Below, piece after piece: positions 62,569 through 64,000 of a stretch of DNA of 64,000 bases (within the stretch, counting starts at the first letter, position 1; the number at the start of each line of letters is the position of its first letter). The translations under genes and the position numbers were made by a program. Source of the stretch: Ignavibacteria bacterium (GTDB lineage Bacteria > Bacteroidota > Ignavibacteria > Ignavibacteriales > SURF-24); NCBI GenBank assembly GCA_025612245.1, contig JAAXKQ010000013.1, forward strand, positions 1 to 64,000, in the 5' to 3' direction. The notes beneath the pieces are model-generated. The model saw nothing but the letters and a program-made list of their open reading frames with translations. It was not told the origin of the DNA and ran no database searches.

Positions 62569-63662
62569 AATAAGAACCTGCCTTTGAAAAACTCAGATCG
62601 GGGCTTAAGGCTGCCATGAAATAATGCGCTGCCAGATTCGATAGATCCGTCTTTAATTTCAAATGGGTCCTGAAAAGGCTCACTTTCAAGGAAGTCCTTT
62701 GTAGCAATCCCGTGCGCCATAGAAGAGTTAAGGCTTGCAGCAAGAAAGACCAGCATAGCCCTGCCAAGAGAAGTCTCAAAAGATGACGATATTACGGCTT
62801 TTACTCCCGAGGCCTCCGCGGCCTTCAGAATTTGAAGAGTTTTTCTTATTCCGCCAAGCATCATGGGTTTAAGTATGAGAACAATCCCCGGGTTTTTACC
62901 CATTGCGTCAAATGCCTCGGTGCTATTTCTTATTATCTCGTCTGCAGCAAGCGCGACGGGAGAGATTTTTGCGAGGTTAAAGAAATCTTCTTTTCCCAAA
63001 ACCGGCTGCTCGATATATTCCAGATTGAACTCTTCCAGTTCCTTAACATAATTTAAGGCATCACAAAACTGCCACTTCCCGTTTACATCAAGCCTCAGTT
63101 TTATTTTGTCCCCGAAGTGGCTCCTTATAGCTTCAAGAGACTTCCTGTCTTCGGAAAAGTCACTCCTGCCCGCCTTTAATTTGAGCGTCTTAAAGCCCTG
63201 CTCTACGAGCATTTGTGCCCTTAACAGGGCTTCCCCGGGGCTCATGAGGCCAATAAGCCCGTTAAGACTTACGCTCCTTTTAAGCTTTACACTGAGGAAT
63301 CTGTCAAGCGAAGTATTTTCCTTCAAAGCCCTGAAGCCAAGCCACGCCTGCTCCAGGCCGTGGCTTAAAGCCGGTAAAGATGCTATTTCACTGAGCTTGG
63401 TTTCAAAAAGGTCAGGCTCAATTATGCCCTCTTTATTTGGCAGAAGGCCGAACTGCTCATTGAGTGCCCTTTCGGCTTCAGAATAGGTTTCACTTCCAAA
63501 TTCGGGAAGCGGTGCGGCCTCCCCCCAGGCTATTTCATTTTCCCCGCCGGAGGAGATGCAAATAAAAAATCCCTTGCGTTTTTCAATTACCCGGCCCGAA
63601 GTAATAAAGGGCTCTTTTAATTTGATTTCGTAAGGGAGGTATTTTATACCAGGAAAGTTCAT
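62565..63662 (-). CDS. menC: O-succinylbenzoate synthase
   Basis: MenC dehydrates SHCHC to o-succinylbenzoate. The 365-residue enolase-superfamily protein has TLKLKAG with the K-x-K acid/base lysine, LRLDVNGKW with the first metal Asp, LEYIEQPV, LAADEII and the second lysine region LILKPMMLGGI, in correct order. It overlaps menE by 4 nt and its start overlaps the menA stop by 4 nt. Confidence 0.92.
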   Translation of the reverse strand: MNFPGIKYLPYEIKLKEPFITSGRVIEKRKGFFICISSGGENEIAWGEAAPLPEFGSETYSEAERALNEQFGLLPNKEGIIEPDLFETKLSEIASLPALSHGLEQAWLGFRALKENTSLDRFLSVKLKRSVSLNGLIGLMSPGEALLRAQMLVEQGFKTLKLKAGRSDFSEDRKSLEAIRSHFGDKIKLRLDVNGKWQFCDALNYVKELEEFNLEYIEQPVLGKEDFFNLAKISPVALAADEIIRNSTEAFDAMGKNPGIVLILKPMMLGGIRKTLQILKAAEASGVKAVISSSFETSLGRAMLVFLAASLNSSMAHGIATKDFLESEPFQDPFEIKDGSIESGSALFHGSLKPRSEFFKGRFLL

Positions 63663-64000
63663 ACAAGAATGCCAACTGCAAAAAGGAACCCGTATAAAGC
63701 AGAAAGCTTTGCCGTCAGCTCCAGCGTCTTATTCAGGTAAGAGCCTTCAAGCGAATAGATCATCTTTATCAGGTGAAGCGCCAGGGGTGTGGTAAGCAGG
63801 GGCAGAAATACCCAGATATCCTGTTTGTAGAGCGAAAAAATGACTACGGGGGTCAGATAGCTTACCAGAAGAAGGACTATATACTGCAGACGCGCGAACT
63901 TTTTCCCGAAGATAACGGCAGTAGTCCTCTTGCCTGCGGCCCTGTCTTCATCCCTGTCCCTGTAATTATTGACTACGAGTATGTTTGTAATAAGTGCGCC
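63659..64000 (-). CDS. menA: 1,4-dihydroxy-2-naphthoate polyprenyltransferase, 3' part
   Basis: Only the last 113 residues are inside the window; the gene runs off the right edge. The visible part has NILVVNNYRDRDEDRAAGKRTTAV, the second Asp-rich motif of UbiA-type prenyltransferases, then hydrophobic membrane segments. MenA attaches the polyprenyl tail to DHNA at the inner membrane. Its TGA overlaps the menC ATG by 4 nt, giving a coupled menA-menC-menE row. Confidence 0.88.
   Translation of the reverse strand, partial: GALITNILVVNNYRDRDEDRAAGKRTTAVIFGKKFARLQYIVLLLVSYLTPVVIFSLYKQDIWVFLPLLTTPLALHLIKMIYSLEGSYLNKTLELTAKLSALYGFLFAVGILV

Overview
The window looks like chromosomal DNA of a diderm bacterium from the Ignavibacteria/Chlorobi side of the FCB (Bacteroidota) group. 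This is an inference from gene content. It carries an LpxC-FabZ fusion, a TonB receptor with a carboxypeptidase-regulatory-like N-terminus, the classical menaquinone pathway, HrcA and LexA, several TAnnTTTG minus-7 elements alongside TTGACA/TATAAT-type promoters, and frequent TTG start codons. I saw no tRNA, rRNA, CRISPR array, transposase or phage genes. Gene density is high and most boundaries are explained by operons and clear hairpin terminators.

Layout. 0.1-8.2 kb: comM, two lipoprotein/metabolic genes (P5C dehydrogenase, sucC), a TPR protein and aroE. 8.2-12.5 kb: two paralogous aspartate-type aminotransferases flank and couple to ATP-dependent PEP carboxykinase, a gluconeogenic aspartate-oxaloacetate-PEP module. 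12.8-18.7 kb: a long minus-strand set, hrcA-grpE-dnaJ followed by a ComEA-like protein, a PilM-like protein, rsmD and coaD, with no dnaK. 18.9-29.2 kb: purM, a porin-like protein, a lipoprotein, a TonB receptor, a TatD/radical-SAM fusion, a PBP4-type carboxypeptidase, an M28 lipoprotein and prmA. 29.3-30.4 kb: MarR and YgjP-like genes. 30.6-33.8 kb: menF-menD. 34.0-35.5 kb: lexA with a striking 44-bp operator/promoter, followed by a WYL-like mini-protein and a small unknown protein. 36.2-45.6 kb: a cell-envelope operon, uppS-bamA-skp-skp-lpxD-lpxC/fabZ-lpxA-lipM-like-panB. 45.7-47.2 kb: a propeller protein and a small coiled-coil protein. 47.6-59.1 kb: rfaE1-rfaE2-tamB-rnr and a large peptidase/TolB-propeller/barrel protein. 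59.2-64.0 kb: a MORN-variant repeat protein, a DHNA-CoA thioesterase candidate and menA-menC-menE (menA cut by the window edge).

Together the genes describe outer-membrane assembly (BamA, Skp, TamB), lipid A and heptose synthesis (LpxA/C/D, RfaE1/E2), peptidoglycan precursor carrier synthesis and trimming (UppS, PBP4), and menaquinone-based respiration (MenF, D, C, E, A and a probable MenI; MenB and MenH lie elsewhere).

The least explained items are the lexA-linked cassette with its unusually long perfect palindrome, a predicted multibranched RNA leader upstream of rfaE1 downstream of a perfect minus-7 box, an 18-bp inverted-repeat-bounded intergenic element near 21.2-21.4 kb, the 1078-residue peptidase/propeller/barrel protein, and the gene-free stretch before uppS. 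All functional calls rest on reading motifs by eye; no database search was run.
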